Positions 1-8,053 of a stretch of DNA of 38,130 bases are shown in pieces. Numbering within the stretch: the stretch's first letter is position 1; every line of letters begins with the position of its first letter. A model generated the notes under the pieces. That model was not told the origin of the DNA, did not search any database, and saw only the letters and a list, made by a program, of their open reading frames with translations. Location of the stretch: NCBI GenBank assembly GCA_005777155.1, contig SXNM01000194.1:1-38130 (forward strand). The letters run 5' to 3'. The position numbers were made by a program, and so were the translations under genes. The DNA comes from Pseudomonadota bacterium. GTDB taxonomy: Bacteria > Myxococcota_A > UBA9042.

Positions 1-108
1 GGCGCCGGGCGGCGTCGGCGCGGCGGGTGTCTGCGCCGTCAGCGCGGCGGTGACGACGCCGAGCAGCAGCGCCGCGAAGGCGCAGAGCGCCTCCGTCGTG
101 CGTGTCAT
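1..108 (-). CDS. N-terminus of an exported or membrane protein, cut by the window edge
   Basis: Only the first 36 codons are in the window. They begin with ATG (108-106) and read as a short basic start, MTRTTEALC, followed by an Ala/Leu/Val-rich hydrophobic stretch and then a Pro/Ala-rich segment. This is the pattern of a signal peptide or a single membrane anchor leading into a low-complexity linker. The ATG overlaps the TGA of the preceding gene as ATGA, so translation is probably coupled to that gene. No domain is visible, so no function can be given. The good fit of overlap plus hydrophobic segment is the reason for calling it. Confidence 0.55.
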   Translation of the reverse strand, partial: MTRTTEALCAFAALLLGVVTAALTAQTPAAPTPPGA

Positions 109-605
109 GGCGAGGCCTTCGGGGGCAACAGCCAGCGGCGAACTACGGTGGCCTGCAGCGTCCGCAGGGCGTCCGCGGCGTCCGCCGAGAGCGGCGCCGG
201 CGCGTCGTCAAGGAGCCCCTGCTGTTCGTAGCGCAGCACCAGCCACTGGGCGAGCCGCGCCTCGGGCTCGCGGAGCGGCCGTAGCGCGATCGCGGGCAGT
301 CCTGCGCCCTCGGCGCCAGCCGCGGCCTCCATCGCCGGCAGCAGCCCCCGAGCGCCGAGAACGAAGCGCAGCGCCCCGAGCCCTGCCTCCTGATCGGGCG
401 CCTGAGCCGCCGCCACCTGGGCAGAAGAGGCAGAGGAGGTCGTTGAGGCTGGCGCTTGGCCGATCTCCGGGGCACCGCTGGTGACGGTCGGCGCCGCGAC
501 GTCGAGCAGGCGCGCGCCGTGGAAGCCCGCCGACGCCGCCGCCGCGTACAAGAGCACCCGCGCGGCCCAGGTCGTCGCGCCGCGGCTGGTTGGAGGCCTC
601 GCCAT
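105..605 (-). CDS. Small membrane-anchored protein of unknown function
   Basis: This encodes 166 residues. Residues of about 12-35 form a hydrophobic Ala/Leu-rich segment that could be an uncleaved anchor or signal sequence. A Ser/Thr/Ala/Gln-rich linker follows (about 45-75), then an Ala/Leu/Arg-rich, probably helical domain with ARLAQWLVLRYEQQGLL near residue 120. I recognise no family. It lies in a same-strand run of four small envelope-type genes. Its stop overlaps the start of the next gene (ATGA), which supports it as a real translated frame, because the opposite-strand alternatives show only Arg/Pro/Ala shadow composition. Base use matches the neighbours. A more upstream start cannot be excluded. 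Confidence 0.55.
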   Translation of the reverse strand: MARPPTSRGATTWAARVLLYAAAASAGFHGARLLDVAAPTVTSGAPEIGQAPASTTSSASSAQVAAAQAPDQEAGLGALRFVLGARGLLPAMEAAAGAEGAGLPAIALRPLREPEARLAQWLVLRYEQQGLLDDAPAPLSADAADALRTLQATVVRRWLLPPKASP

Positions 606-691
606 CGTCCTTCCGATCCCTCCGCACCCGGTTCGCCCCGCCGCCGGCAGCTTCGAGGCCGTCGCCGCGCGCCGCGTCGTTGCAGAGCGGG

Positions 692-1453
692 CTACCGCTG
701 GTCCGCCGCGTCGTCAACCGCTGGCGAGGGCGCGACGAGCCTTGGCAGCGCGGGCGCAGCGAAGGTGAACAGCGCGTGAGTCGCGAGGTAGAGCATCAGC
801 CCCACCCGCGCCGGTGCTGTTCGCAGTCGGCGGGCGCGGGCGTCGATCCAAAGCGCCGCGCAGCAGGCCTCCATCAGCCACAGCTCGCCGTGGCCGGCCC
901 ACTCGACCCGTTCGAAACCAGGCGCATAAAACAGCAGCAGACGCTGGACCACCGCGCCGCTCAGGGCGAGGCCGGTGAGCGCCATCCACGCGCCGTGCAG
1001 GGCTGGCTGGCGGCGCTGCATCGCCCCAGCGGCCAAGGCGACCACAAACACGCACAGCGCGCCGCCGGCGAGCACCAAGGCATACGCGGCCTCACCGCGC
1101 TGACCGAGCGACGCCTCGCCGTCTGCCACCGCCCGCGCCGTTTGCAGCAGCGGTGGCAGCGCGGCCAGCGCCACAGCTGGACCGAGAGAGAGCCCCACGC
1201 GACCGACCCGGCGATGGCGGCCGAGCGCACCCGACCGCACCGCCCGGAGCTGCGCCGCCAGCAAGACCAGCCAGGCCAGCGCGGTCAGGGCGTGGAGGTG
1301 CAAGGTCCAGGGCGCCGCCGGCAGTCTCGTCAGGTAGTTCGGTCCAAACGCCGCCCCTAGGCTCGCGAACGCCAGCGCAGCGCCGAGCCATGGCGCAACC
1401 TGGGCCGCGCCCGGTTGGGCGATGTCGCCGCGCGCTGCCGTTTGTTTGCTCAC
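692..1453 (-). CDS. Polytopic membrane protein, DUF2306-like in appearance
   Basis: This encodes 253 residues with about six or seven predicted membrane helices spread over the whole length. Helices 1-2 are separated by GPNYLTRLPAAPWTLHLHA, and a short positively charged turn GRHRRVGRVG follows helix 2. The HxH before a helix and the HRR-GR turn resemble small integral membrane proteins of the DUF2306/cytochrome-b561-like type, in which such histidines can bind haem; that resemblance is from memory and is weak. The C-terminus is cytoplasmic-looking and ends in a short Pro/Asp/Ala tail. It sits 86 bases upstream of the next same-strand gene and 103 bases downstream of another small membrane protein gene, so a shared transcript is plausible. 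Function is unknown. Confidence 0.65.
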   Translation of the reverse strand: MSKQTAARGDIAQPGAAQVAPWLGAALAFASLGAAFGPNYLTRLPAAPWTLHLHALTALAWLVLLAAQLRAVRSGALGRHRRVGRVGLSLGPAVALAALPPLLQTARAVADGEASLGQRGEAAYALVLAGGALCVFVVALAAGAMQRRQPALHGAWMALTGLALSGAVVQRLLLFYAPGFERVEWAGHGELWLMEACCAALWIDARARRLRTAPARVGLMLYLATHALFTFAAPALPRLVAPSPAVDDAADQR

Positions 1454-1556
1454 GCCTTGTCCGTCGCGCCGCGCCTCCGCCGGCGCAGAGGCCCAGCCTG
1501 CTGACGCAAGTTGCCACGTCGGCTGCGCCGCCGCCAGCGCCGCCGGGTCGCGCCCC

Positions 1557-1919
1557 TCAGGGACGCACGTAGACCAGTGTCGTGGCGCCCGCCAGCGCCA
1601 GCAGGCCGGCCACCATCACCATGAAGCCAAGGGCGCCGAGGCCGCCCCAGACTAACACTCGCGTCCGCTCCGCTCCGGGCTCCAGGAGCGGATGCAGCTC
1701 TGTTGGCCGCCAGTACCAGTCTTCCGGCAGGGCGCCGCGCCGCTCCAGCGCCCGCCGCAGGTAGACATGGTAGAGCAAACCGGTGGGTAGCCCTAGAGAG
1801 GCGCCCAGCGCGAGCAGCCAAGCCGCGACCTCGGCCAGCGTCTCCCACGGCAGCAGCAAGGAGGCGCCCAGCGCGGCTGAGCACAACATGAACAAGGCGA
1901 TGGCGAGGAGCTCGATCAT
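1557..1919 (-). CDS. Small integral membrane protein of unknown function
   Basis: This encodes 120 residues starting MIELLAIALFMLC. I chose the ATG at 1919 because GGAGAGG lies just upstream with normal spacing; a TTG four codons earlier is the alternative. There are three or four hydrophobic helices: residues of about 3-22, 30-50 and 92-115. Between the second and third lies a soluble loop carrying EDWYWRPTELHPLLEPG, rich in aromatic and acidic residues. No family was recognised. It is the first gene of a four-gene minus-strand run and is divergent from the DUF4139 lipoprotein gene, so the 140 bases between their starts probably hold promoters for both directions, although I could not pick a clear -35/-10 pair there. 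Confidence 0.6.
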   Translation of the reverse strand: MIELLAIALFMLCSAALGASLLLPWETLAEVAAWLLALGASLGLPTGLLYHVYLRRALERRGALPEDWYWRPTELHPLLEPGAERTRVLVWGGLGALGFMVMVAGLLALAGATTLVYVRP

Positions 1920-2059
1920 CGACCTCTCCAACCCCGCTTGACGCCGGCCATTCCTGGCGCCCGATGCGTCGGCGCCGCACGGTCACTCTGCGCAGATCGA
2001 ACGCGCCGCTCAAGCGTCCAAGGACTGACCGGCACCTGCGCGCCGGCCGGAGGAGACCC

Positions 2060-4336
2060 ATGTCGACGTTCCTTGCTCGCCACCCTACTCAGCACAACGT
2101 CCGACCGCTATCGGCCGCTGCGCTCCTCGTCGTCGCTAGCCTGTTGGCCGCGTGTGGCGGCTTGCACAGCAGCGCCGTCCAGTCCGATGGCGCCGCGCTC
2201 GGTCGGGTCGTCATCTACCGCAACGGCGTCGCGTACTACGAGCGCCGGGCCACCGTCGAAGACGGCAAGCTCACCATCGCGGTGCCGAGCGACAAGATCG
2301 ACGACTTCCTGAAGTCCATGACGATCACCGACCTCGCTACCGGCCAGCCGCTACCCGTCGCCTTCCCGGCCCCGGGCCACCGACCGACCCGGCAGCCCGG
2401 CGTGACCGAGCTGGTCGTCACCGTGCCGCCGGTCGACGGCGTGCGCCGCGACAAGCGCGAGGTGTTGCTCACCTACGTCACCGAGGCTGCGGCCTGGAAG
2501 CCCAGCTATCGTGTGGTCCTGCAGCAAGACGAACGCGGCCAGACCCACGGCGTCGAGCTGCAGGGGTGGGCGGTGGTCGATAACACGTCGGCTGAGGACT
2601 GGAACGCCGTCCGCGTCGGGGTCGGCTCCTCGTCGGCCCTCGCTTTCCGCTACGACCTGCGCTCGATTCGCCACGTGCAGCGACAGACGCTGCACGGTGA
2701 GGCGACCTTTGTGCGGGCGCCTCCCCGCGGCGGCGCCGTGGGCACCGAGCGGGGCGAGCCGGCTGAGCGCGAGCTGGCCGCCGTCGACGACAAGGACATC
2801 GCGCGCAACGAGGGGCACCCTGACGTCGCCGAGGCGCCGGCGAGCGTCGATAAAACCAGCAGCAGCGAGGGCGCTGGTGCGCGGGCAGGCGTGGCGCGAG
2901 CTGGCAGGCCCGCGGCGCCGGTCAAGGTGCAGCAGCAGGCTTACCGCAGCTACAGCATCAAGGCGCTCGCCAAGGCAGACGCCAAGAAGAACGACGCAGA
3001 GGAGCCGCGCGACGCTCGCGACGCCCAGGTCGACGCCCTCGCCGACCGGCTGCGGCGCACTGGCGAGGCGGTCCGTGTCGAGGGGTACGCCGCGAGCAAT
3101 GAGCCAGACTTCGGCGACCGCTCCCGCGACCGCGCCCACTTGCTGCGCAACCAGCTGATCGAGCGCGGTGTCCCACCGGCGCAGGTCGCGGCGGTCGGCA
3201 AGGGCGTGCAATCTGGCCGCAGCGCGGGCGTCCGCATCGTGGCCCTGCCGACGCCGCCGGCCGGAGAGTCGGGCCAGGTCTCGCAGGCTGACGCGCCGCC
3301 GGTCGGGGAGAGCCACTTCGAGAGCCGCATGGCCATGACCGTCGCCCGGGGAAGCTCGGCGATGGTCTCGATCTTGAAGTCGAAAACCAAAGGCGACATC
3401 GTCTACCTGTACGCGCCAGAGGGGCGCGGTGGCGACGGGCGATACGCCTTCCGCGCCGTGCGCTTCGTCAACCCGACTAACTACACCCTCGATCCCGGCC
3501 CGATGACCGTCTATGGCGCTGGTCGCTTCATCGGTGAGGGGATGGCAGATCCGATTCCGCCTGGCCGCAGCGCTGTCGTGCCCTACGCCCTCGATCGCCA
3601 GGTCACGGTGGAGCGCGACGCCGACGCGGGCGAGGAGATCGCCCGCCTGCTCAAGCTCAGCCGCGGCGTGCTGACCGCCGAGGTGCAGCACCTGCGTCGA
3701 CACAGCTACCGCATCGCCAACCGCAGCCACGAGAAGGTGACGGTGCTGGTCCGCCACGAGACTTCGCAGGGCTGGACGCTACAGAAAGGCCCGGACACGC
3801 TTGAGCGCTTCGGCACCGCCCGCCTCTACGCCGTCGACGTGGCGCCGGGCAGCGTCCAGACGCTGGCCCTGGTCGAGGCGACGCCGCTGCAGCGCACCAT
3901 CGACCTGCGCAGCCCAGTCGGCCTCGACATGGTGCGCTTGCACCTCGTCAACATTGCCAAGGACGCCGAGCTGCAGGCCGCCATGTCGCGGGTCATGCAG
4001 CACCACGAGGCATCGGCCAAGGCTGAAGAGAAGATCGCCCTGCTGCGTGAGCGCGTCGCCGAGCTGCGCGTCCGGCTCGATGAGTTGCACGGCCAGCTCG
4101 CCAGCTTGGAGGGGATGGCCCGCGGCGCCAGCCTCGAAGCGCACCTGCAAAAGAAGATGCGTGAGACCAGCGAGGCCGTGCAGAAGACGACGATGGCCAT
4201 CGTCGAGGCGCAGCAGGAGCGAATGCTCGCCCGCGTCCGCTTTCAAGACGAGCTCAGCGAGCTGACTCTGGCCAAGGTCGCCGAGCGGGCCGCAGCGCCT
4301 GCCCCGGCCGTAGCGACCGCCGGGCCGCGCAGCTAG
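2060..4336 (+). CDS. DUF4139-family lipoprotein with an inserted OmpA-like domain and C-terminal coiled coil
   Basis: This encodes 758 residues from ATG 2060, preceded by GGAGGAGA; the frame stays open further upstream but only with Arg-rich shadow sequence. A signal peptide ends in the lipobox LLAAC (Cys32), so it should be a lipid-anchored envelope protein. Residues of about 45-205 carry DUF4139-like features, including YRNGVAYYERRA and AAWKPSYRVVL and then a DNTSAEDWNAVRVGVGSS segment. A charged linker follows. Residues of about 305-400 look like an OmpA C-terminal (peptidoglycan-binding) domain, with VRVEGYAASNEPDFGDRSRDRA and GVPPAQVAAVGKG. The second half of the DUF4139 fold then resumes (about 415-620). 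Residues of about 640-745 are heptad-like coiled coil. DUF4139 proteins have no settled biochemical role. I infer an envelope scaffold tied to peptidoglycan. Confidence 0.85.
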   Translation: MSTFLARHPTQHNVRPLSAAALLVVASLLAACGGLHSSAVQSDGAALGRVVIYRNGVAYYERRATVEDGKLTIAVPSDKIDDFLKSMTITDLATGQPLPVAFPAPGHRPTRQPGVTELVVTVPPVDGVRRDKREVLLTYVTEAAAWKPSYRVVLQQDERGQTHGVELQGWAVVDNTSAEDWNAVRVGVGSSSALAFRYDLRSIRHVQRQTLHGEATFVRAPPRGGAVGTERGEPAERELAAVDDKDIARNEGHPDVAEAPASVDKTSSSEGAGARAGVARAGRPAAPVKVQQQAYRSYSIKALAKADAKKNDAEEPRDARDAQVDALADRLRRTGEAVRVEGYAASNEPDFGDRSRDRAHLLRNQLIERGVPPAQVAAVGKGVQSGRSAGVRIVALPTPPAGESGQVSQADAPPVGESHFESRMAMTVARGSSAMVSILKSKTKGDIVYLYAPEGRGGDGRYAFRAVRFVNPTNYTLDPGPMTVYGAGRFIGEGMADPIPPGRSAVVPYALDRQVTVERDADAGEEIARLLKLSRGVLTAEVQHLRRHSYRIANRSHEKVTVLVRHETSQGWTLQKGPDTLERFGTARLYAVDVAPGSVQTLALVEATPLQRTIDLRSPVGLDMVRLHLVNIAKDAELQAAMSRVMQHHEASAKAEEKIALLRERVAELRVRLDELHGQLASLEGMARGASLEAHLQKKMRETSEAVQKTTMAIVEAQQERMLARVRFQDELSELTLAKVAERAAAPAPAVATAGPRS

Positions 4337-4513
4337 CCCCGGGGCATCTTTGACCCACCCGCCGTCTCTCCCCGAGCCGCCGGCCAACGCTCGACCGCTC
4401 CATGGGCCGATCGGCCGCGCCGCCCAAGACGACCTCGATTCGACGTGGCTGTTGACGCACCGCGGCAAAGTCTGCCAAGGTCGGCGCAACGGCAGGGAGC
4501 GGATGGCTGGATC

Positions 4514-5977
4514 ATGCGCGATTTCATAGCACTGCGGCGGCGGCTCCTGGTCGCCATGGGGCTGTTCGGCGCGGGGACCGTCGCCTGCGCCGCGCCAGCC
4601 GCCGGGACCTCGACCAGCGCTGTCGATGACGGCGCGAGCGCGACAGAGGCCCTCGGCGACGCCGTGCAGGACACTGGCGACGGCCAGTCCGCGGTCGATG
4701 GCGCGGACGTAGGCGACGTCGGCGGCGGCAGCGACGTCTCCACCGACTCCAGCGTCGGCGTCGACACCGACGGGACTCTTGGTGGAGACACGGTCGGTGA
4801 CGCCGGTGGTGACACGGCCAGCGATTCTGTCGGCGACGCCGGCGGCGACAGCGGTGGTGATGGCAGCGCCGACGGCGTCATTGGCGACGGCGGGCTCAGC
4901 ATGGACGTCTGCACGTTCGGCAAGCCGCAGCAGGAGTGCATGAACGCCGCGCAGCTCGCTTACGCCGTAGACAACAAGTGGGGTGGCGGCGAGCAGGTCG
5001 ACGCTGGCGCCGCCGACGCTGGACCGCCCAAGATCGACTATCCGGTGCCACCTGAAGGCTGCCCGGTCAAGGAGCGCGTCTTCGACGGCTGCTGCAACCC
5101 TGCGCACGACGGCCCGATCATGGTCGGCGACACCTGCTGTTACGTCTTCTGCACCGGCGGCTGCTGCGGTCGGCCGCTGCGCGCTGGCGGCGTCGCGATC
5201 TTGGCGGACATGCGGGCCGACGCCGGTTGGTCTGGGCTCGGCTTCTCCGAGGGCGACGCCGCGCGCGCCGATGCCCTCAGCGCCGACGTCCGCGCCGCGA
5301 TCGCAAAGGCGTGGGCCGGCGACGCCGCGCTGGAGCACGCCAGCATCGCCAGTTTTCAGCGCTTTGGCCTCGAGTTGTTGCGCCTCGGCGCGCCCGTCGA
5401 CCTGGTCGCTGACGCGGCGCGCGCCGTGCTGGATGAGGTCGATCACGCCGAGCGCTGCTTCGCCCTCGCCAGCTTGGCGGCCGGGACCCCGATCGGCCCT
5501 GCCGCCCTTCCGCTGCCCGCCGCGGTGCAGTTGGCGCCCGACCTGCGCGCGGCCGCCCTCGCCGCGGTCGAGGAGGGCTGCGTCGGCGAGACGCTGGCGG
5601 CGGCCCTGTGCGCCGAGGCCGCGCGCACGGCGAAGGTGCCGGCGGTGCAGACAGCGCTGCGGCAGATCGCCGAAGACGAAGCGCGCCACGCTGAGCTGGC
5701 CTGGCGTTTTGTGCGTTGGGCGCTGCGCACAGACGCCACCTTGCGCCCCGCGGTCGCCGAGGCCTTCGAGCGTGCCATGCAGCGCCTGCCCGAGCCGCCG
5801 CCACAGCCCGCGGTCGATCTCGCGAACTGGGAGGCCTGGGGCCGGCTGCCGTCACATCGCTTCCGCGCCGTGGTGCGGGCGATGGCGCGCGAGGTGCTGC
5901 AGCCATGCGCCGCCGCGCTGTGCGGCCGGGACGTCGTCTTCGACGTCGAGCGCATGCGCTCGGTGGCGCGGGCGTAG
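4514..5977 (+). CDS. Exported ferritin-like diiron protein with Asp/Gly linker and Cys-rich module
   Basis: This encodes 487 residues from ATG 4514. The N-terminus (RRRLLVAMGLFGAG then TVAC) is a signal peptide, possibly a lipoprotein one with Cys25, though Thr at -3 makes the lipobox imperfect. Residues of about 30-135 are an Asp/Gly/Ser/Val-rich flexible linker. Residues of about 138-235 are Cys-rich with CC pairs, including VFDGCCNP and the run CCYVFCTGGCCGRP, suggesting disulfides and extracytoplasmic folding. The C-terminal domain is ferritin-like. Metal-ligand candidates are E274, E308-x-x-H311, E353/E354 (with E359 nearby) and E389-x-x-H392, the usual two-ExxH four-helix diiron layout. 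Iron handling or oxidation outside the cytoplasm is inferred. The next gene starts 431 bases downstream, past a hairpin, so this gene probably ends its transcript. Confidence 0.8.
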   Translation: MRDFIALRRRLLVAMGLFGAGTVACAAPAAGTSTSAVDDGASATEALGDAVQDTGDGQSAVDGADVGDVGGGSDVSTDSSVGVDTDGTLGGDTVGDAGGDTASDSVGDAGGDSGGDGSADGVIGDGGLSMDVCTFGKPQQECMNAAQLAYAVDNKWGGGEQVDAGAADAGPPKIDYPVPPEGCPVKERVFDGCCNPAHDGPIMVGDTCCYVFCTGGCCGRPLRAGGVAILADMRADAGWSGLGFSEGDAARADALSADVRAAIAKAWAGDAALEHASIASFQRFGLELLRLGAPVDLVADAARAVLDEVDHAERCFALASLAAGTPIGPAALPLPAAVQLAPDLRAAALAAVEEGCVGETLAAALCAEAARTAKVPAVQTALRQIAEDEARHAELAWRFVRWALRTDATLRPAVAEAFERAMQRLPEPPPQPAVDLANWEAWGRLPSHRFRAVVRAMAREVLQPCAAALCGRDVVFDVERMRSVARA

Positions 5978-6034
5978 AGACCGCCTCAGTTTCGCGCCAT
6001 GGCCGCCGAATGACGCGCGGCGCCGGTGCGGGAT

Positions 6035-6060
6035 GGCCGGAGAGAGACAAGTCTCCGGCC
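6035..6060 (+). terminator. Hairpin terminator candidate after the ferritin-like gene
   Basis: GGCCGGAGA (6035-6043) is an exact reverse complement of TCTCCGGCC (6052-6060), giving a 9-bp stem with an 8-nt loop 58 bases after the stop codon. No T-tract follows, so this is a GC-rich hairpin of the kind common in such genomes rather than a classical intrinsic terminator. Confidence 0.5.
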
Positions 6061-6408
6061 ACCGAGGCCGAGCCCCACAAAGACAGACGGCGAGAGGCGC
6101 AGCGAGTTCTCACCGGTCGCGCTTCTCTGCCGCTCAGCATAGCCAGTACGCGCTGCGCCACTCGTTGGCACCGCTCGTGCGCGATCGCGGCGAGCGCCGC
6201 GCGGCGACTCGCGGTCCGCCGGCGGCGCCGGATTTGACGCGCTGTGCCTGCGGCAGAGGACGGGATGGGCAGTCGACTCTTTTCGGCATGGCCCCGTTCC
6301 GACTTCTGCGGCAGACTCAGTGGCCCGTGACAAGATCACGCGCTGGCGCCCCAAGCCCTTGCGGCGCCTCGCGGCTGCGGCGCCTCGCTGCGCCACTTGG
6401 AGGCTACG
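6061..6408. other. Intergenic region upstream of the redoxin lipoprotein gene
   Basis: I see no convincing gene here. Reading frames that cross it are Arg/Ala-rich and lack any domain. The one structured element is a short exact dyad at 6326-6340, CGTGA-CAAGA-TCACG, about 70 bases before the redoxin start. It has the look of a small operator (compare CRP-type half-sites, which are normally six bases apart rather than five) but could be chance. A good GGAGG Shine-Dalgarno sits at 6399-6403. Confidence 0.4.
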
Positions 6409-7212
6409 ATGCTCCGCTCTCGAAGGCCCGACGCCTCGTCATCGCCCGCGCGGCCTCTCGCGACGGCGCTCATCGCCTGCGCTGTCGCCGCGCTTGGCTG
6501 CGGCAGACCGCCAGCCACTGCGCCGACACCGGCCGCGCTGCCCGCGCCGGCCGAGGTCGCGCGTGGCGCGTCGCCTGCTGTCGAAGCGGCGGCGCCTCCG
6601 GTCGCACCTGCGGCGCCGGTCGTCGCCGTCGCTCTGGCTGCGCCATTGACCCCAAGCATCGCCGCCGACGCTGTGGCCAAGGTCGGCCAGCCGGCCCCAG
6701 ACTTCGTATTGCCCGACACGCAGGGCCGGCTGACGCGCCTCTCTGAGGCCAAGGGCAAGGTGCTGGTGCTCGAGTGGTACAACCCAGATTGCCCCTTCGT
6801 GAAGCACGCCCACACCGAGGGCGGCCTCGTCGACCGCGCAGCTCGCGCCGCGGCAGAGGGGGTGGTGTGGCTGGCGATAAACTCCGGCGCGCCGGGGATG
6901 CAGGGGCACGGCCAGACGCGCAACCACGCCTCCATCGCCGAGTACAAGCTCGGCCACCCGGTGCTCCTCGACGAGAGCGGCGGGGTCGGCCGGGCCTACG
7001 GCGCCACCAATACGCCCCACCTCTACGTCATCGACCCGGCCGGCGTGCTGGTCTACGCCGGGGCCCTCGACAACCTGCCTTACGGCGAGCAGGCCGGTGA
7101 GGGGCCGGAGCGCCACTACCTCGACGAGGCGCTCGTCGCGGCGCGCGCCGGGCAGCCGGTGCCGACGCCAATGACGAAGGCGTGGGGGTGCAGCGTCAAG
7201 TACGGCTCCTAG
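6409..7212 (+). CDS. Redoxin/thioredoxin-fold lipoprotein
   Basis: This encodes 267 residues. ATG 6409 follows GGAGG at 6399-6403 with 5-base spacing. The signal peptide ends AALGC (Cys31), predicting a lipoprotein, then a Pro/Ala-rich linker runs to about residue 80. The thioredoxin fold starts at VGQPAPDFVLPDTQG and contains WYNPDCPFVKHAH with a single redox Cys128, so there is no CXXC. VVWLAINSGAPGMQGHG and the cis-Pro segment TNTPHLYVIDPAG follow. A second Cys261 lies in the C-terminal tail WGCSVKY. DCPFVK plus a C-terminal GCSVKY is, from memory, characteristic of one group of exported redoxin-domain proteins; pairing of Cys128 with Cys261 is inference. Likely role: thiol or peroxide chemistry in the envelope. 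It is convergent with moaE. Confidence 0.85.
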   Translation: MLRSRRPDASSSPARPLATALIACAVAALGCGRPPATAPTPAALPAPAEVARGASPAVEAAAPPVAPAAPVVAVALAAPLTPSIAADAVAKVGQPAPDFVLPDTQGRLTRLSEAKGKVLVLEWYNPDCPFVKHAHTEGGLVDRAARAAAEGVVWLAINSGAPGMQGHGQTRNHASIAEYKLGHPVLLDESGGVGRAYGATNTPHLYVIDPAGVLVYAGALDNLPYGEQAGEGPERHYLDEALVAARAGQPVPTPMTKAWGCSVKYGS

Positions 7213-7217
7213 CGGGC

Positions 7218-7238
7218 GCACGGCCTTGTCCGCCGTGC
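7218..7238. terminator. Bidirectional terminator hairpin between convergent genes
   Basis: GCACGGC (7218-7224) and GCCGTGC (7232-7238) form an exact 7-bp stem with a 7-nt loop. It lies 5 bases after the redoxin stop and 30 bases beyond the moaE stop, in the only gap between the two convergent genes. A second, wider inverted match (TAGGAGCCG near 7272 against CGGCTCCTA near 7203) arises because both proteins end in Gly-Ser-stop and is probably coincidence. Confidence 0.5.
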
Positions 7239-7268
7239 AGACACGCCTGCTGCAAGCCTAGGCCGCCC

Positions 7269-7739
7269 TTAGGAGCCGGGCAGGTAGCGCTCGCCACCGT
7301 CGGCGTAGCGCTCGAGCTTCCACACCGGCAGATCGCGCTTGATCGCCTCGACGACCTCGCGGCAGGCGGCGAAGGCGGCGACCCGGTGCGGGCTGGCGGC
7401 GTGGACGACCAGCGAGACGTCGCCGGGCACCAGCTCACCATGGGCATGCAAGATCTGCAGGTGGAGCGGGTGGCCGTCGGGTTGGGCCGGCGCCGCCAAT
7501 TCCCCGGCGTCGAGCCGCGCCGCCACCAGAGCCGCGATGCGCTGCAGCTGGAGCTCAGCCATGGGTCCGTAGTGATCGTAGCGCAGCGACGCCACCGCGC
7601 GGCCGCCGTGGTGGTCGCGGACGACGCCGAGGAAGCTGGCGACGGCGCCGTCGTGCGGGTTCACTAGCGACGACGGAGCGATCTGCGCCGCCGGCAGGGC
7701 GCCGGCGACCATCGCCGTCCGAGCTGCGCGCAAGGGCAT
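7269..7739 (-). CDS. moaE: Molybdopterin synthase catalytic subunit MoaE
   Basis: This encodes 156 residues, the normal MoaE length. MoaE works with thiocarboxylated MoaD to insert the dithiolene sulfurs into precursor Z (cPMP), making molybdopterin in the cytoplasm. Visible family motifs are GAVASFLGVVRDHHGG near the N-terminus, YDHYGPMAELQL, the HGELVPGD segment, SPHRVAAFAACR, and IKRDLPVWKLE, which holds both conserved lysines used in catalysis. I chose ATG 7739 because it lies one base after the moaD stop codon and removes a 13-residue extension that lacks similarity to the family. It is the last gene of the minus-strand cluster and ends at a convergent hairpin. Other cofactor genes (moaA, moaC, moeA) are not in the window. 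Confidence 0.93.
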   Translation of the reverse strand: MPLRAARTAMVAGALPAAQIAPSSLVNPHDGAVASFLGVVRDHHGGRAVASLRYDHYGPMAELQLQRIAALVAARLDAGELAAPAQPDGHPLHLQILHAHGELVPGDVSLVVHAASPHRVAAFAACREVVEAIKRDLPVWKLERYADGGERYLPGS

Positions 7740-7740
7740 C

Positions 7741-8025
7741 CTAGCCTCCCGACACCGGTGGAATGACCGCCAGCTCATCTCCCGCAGCGAGCGTCAAGGA
7801 ACCTTTGACGAACGAGAAGTTGTGGGCCAAGCGACATGCCGGCAGCAGCCCCTGCAGCGGCGGGTGGCGCGCGGCGAGCGCGGCAAACACCGACTCCACC
7901 GAGGCAGAGGCCGGAAGCGTCAACGTCTCTTCTTGGCAGCCCGTGGCCTGCGCCGCCGACGCGAAGTAGCGCATCGTCAGCGAGACCCGCGGCGTCGTGC
8001 AGTCACTCGTCGCACCGGCGGTCAT
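7741..8025 (-). CDS. moaD: Molybdopterin synthase sulfur carrier subunit MoaD
   Basis: This encodes 94 residues. It is a ubiquitin-fold sulfur carrier. The protein ends in PPVSGG, the C-terminal Gly-Gly that is adenylated and thiocarboxylated, and carries MRYFASAAQATG near the start, with LAHNFSFV and GDELAVIPP later, as expected for MoaD. ATG 8025 gives an N-terminal extension of about 17 residues over the shortest family members; the ATG at Met18 is an alternative start. The stop is one base from the moaE ATG, so the two subunits are almost certainly co-translated. The VTT-domain gene ends 28 bases upstream. Confidence 0.92.
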   Translation of the reverse strand: MTAGATSDCTTPRVSLTMRYFASAAQATGCQEETLTLPASASVESVFAALAARHPPLQGLLPACRLAHNFSFVKGSLTLAAGDELAVIPPVSGG

Positions 8026-8053
8026 GGCGCGCTCCCCACGGCTTTGCCGCTGG

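Noticed and set aside
5986-6396. Minus-strand open frame of 136 codons in the gap before the redoxin gene
   Set aside because: It has Arg/Ala/Gly-rich shadow composition, no domain, no Shine-Dalgarno, and it crosses a terminator-like hairpin.
7203-7281. 9-bp inverted repeat formed by the ends of the redoxin and moaE genes
   Set aside because: It arises because both proteins end Gly-Ser-stop with the same codons, and the 60-base loop makes it a poor hairpin. The 7-bp hairpin between them is the better terminator.
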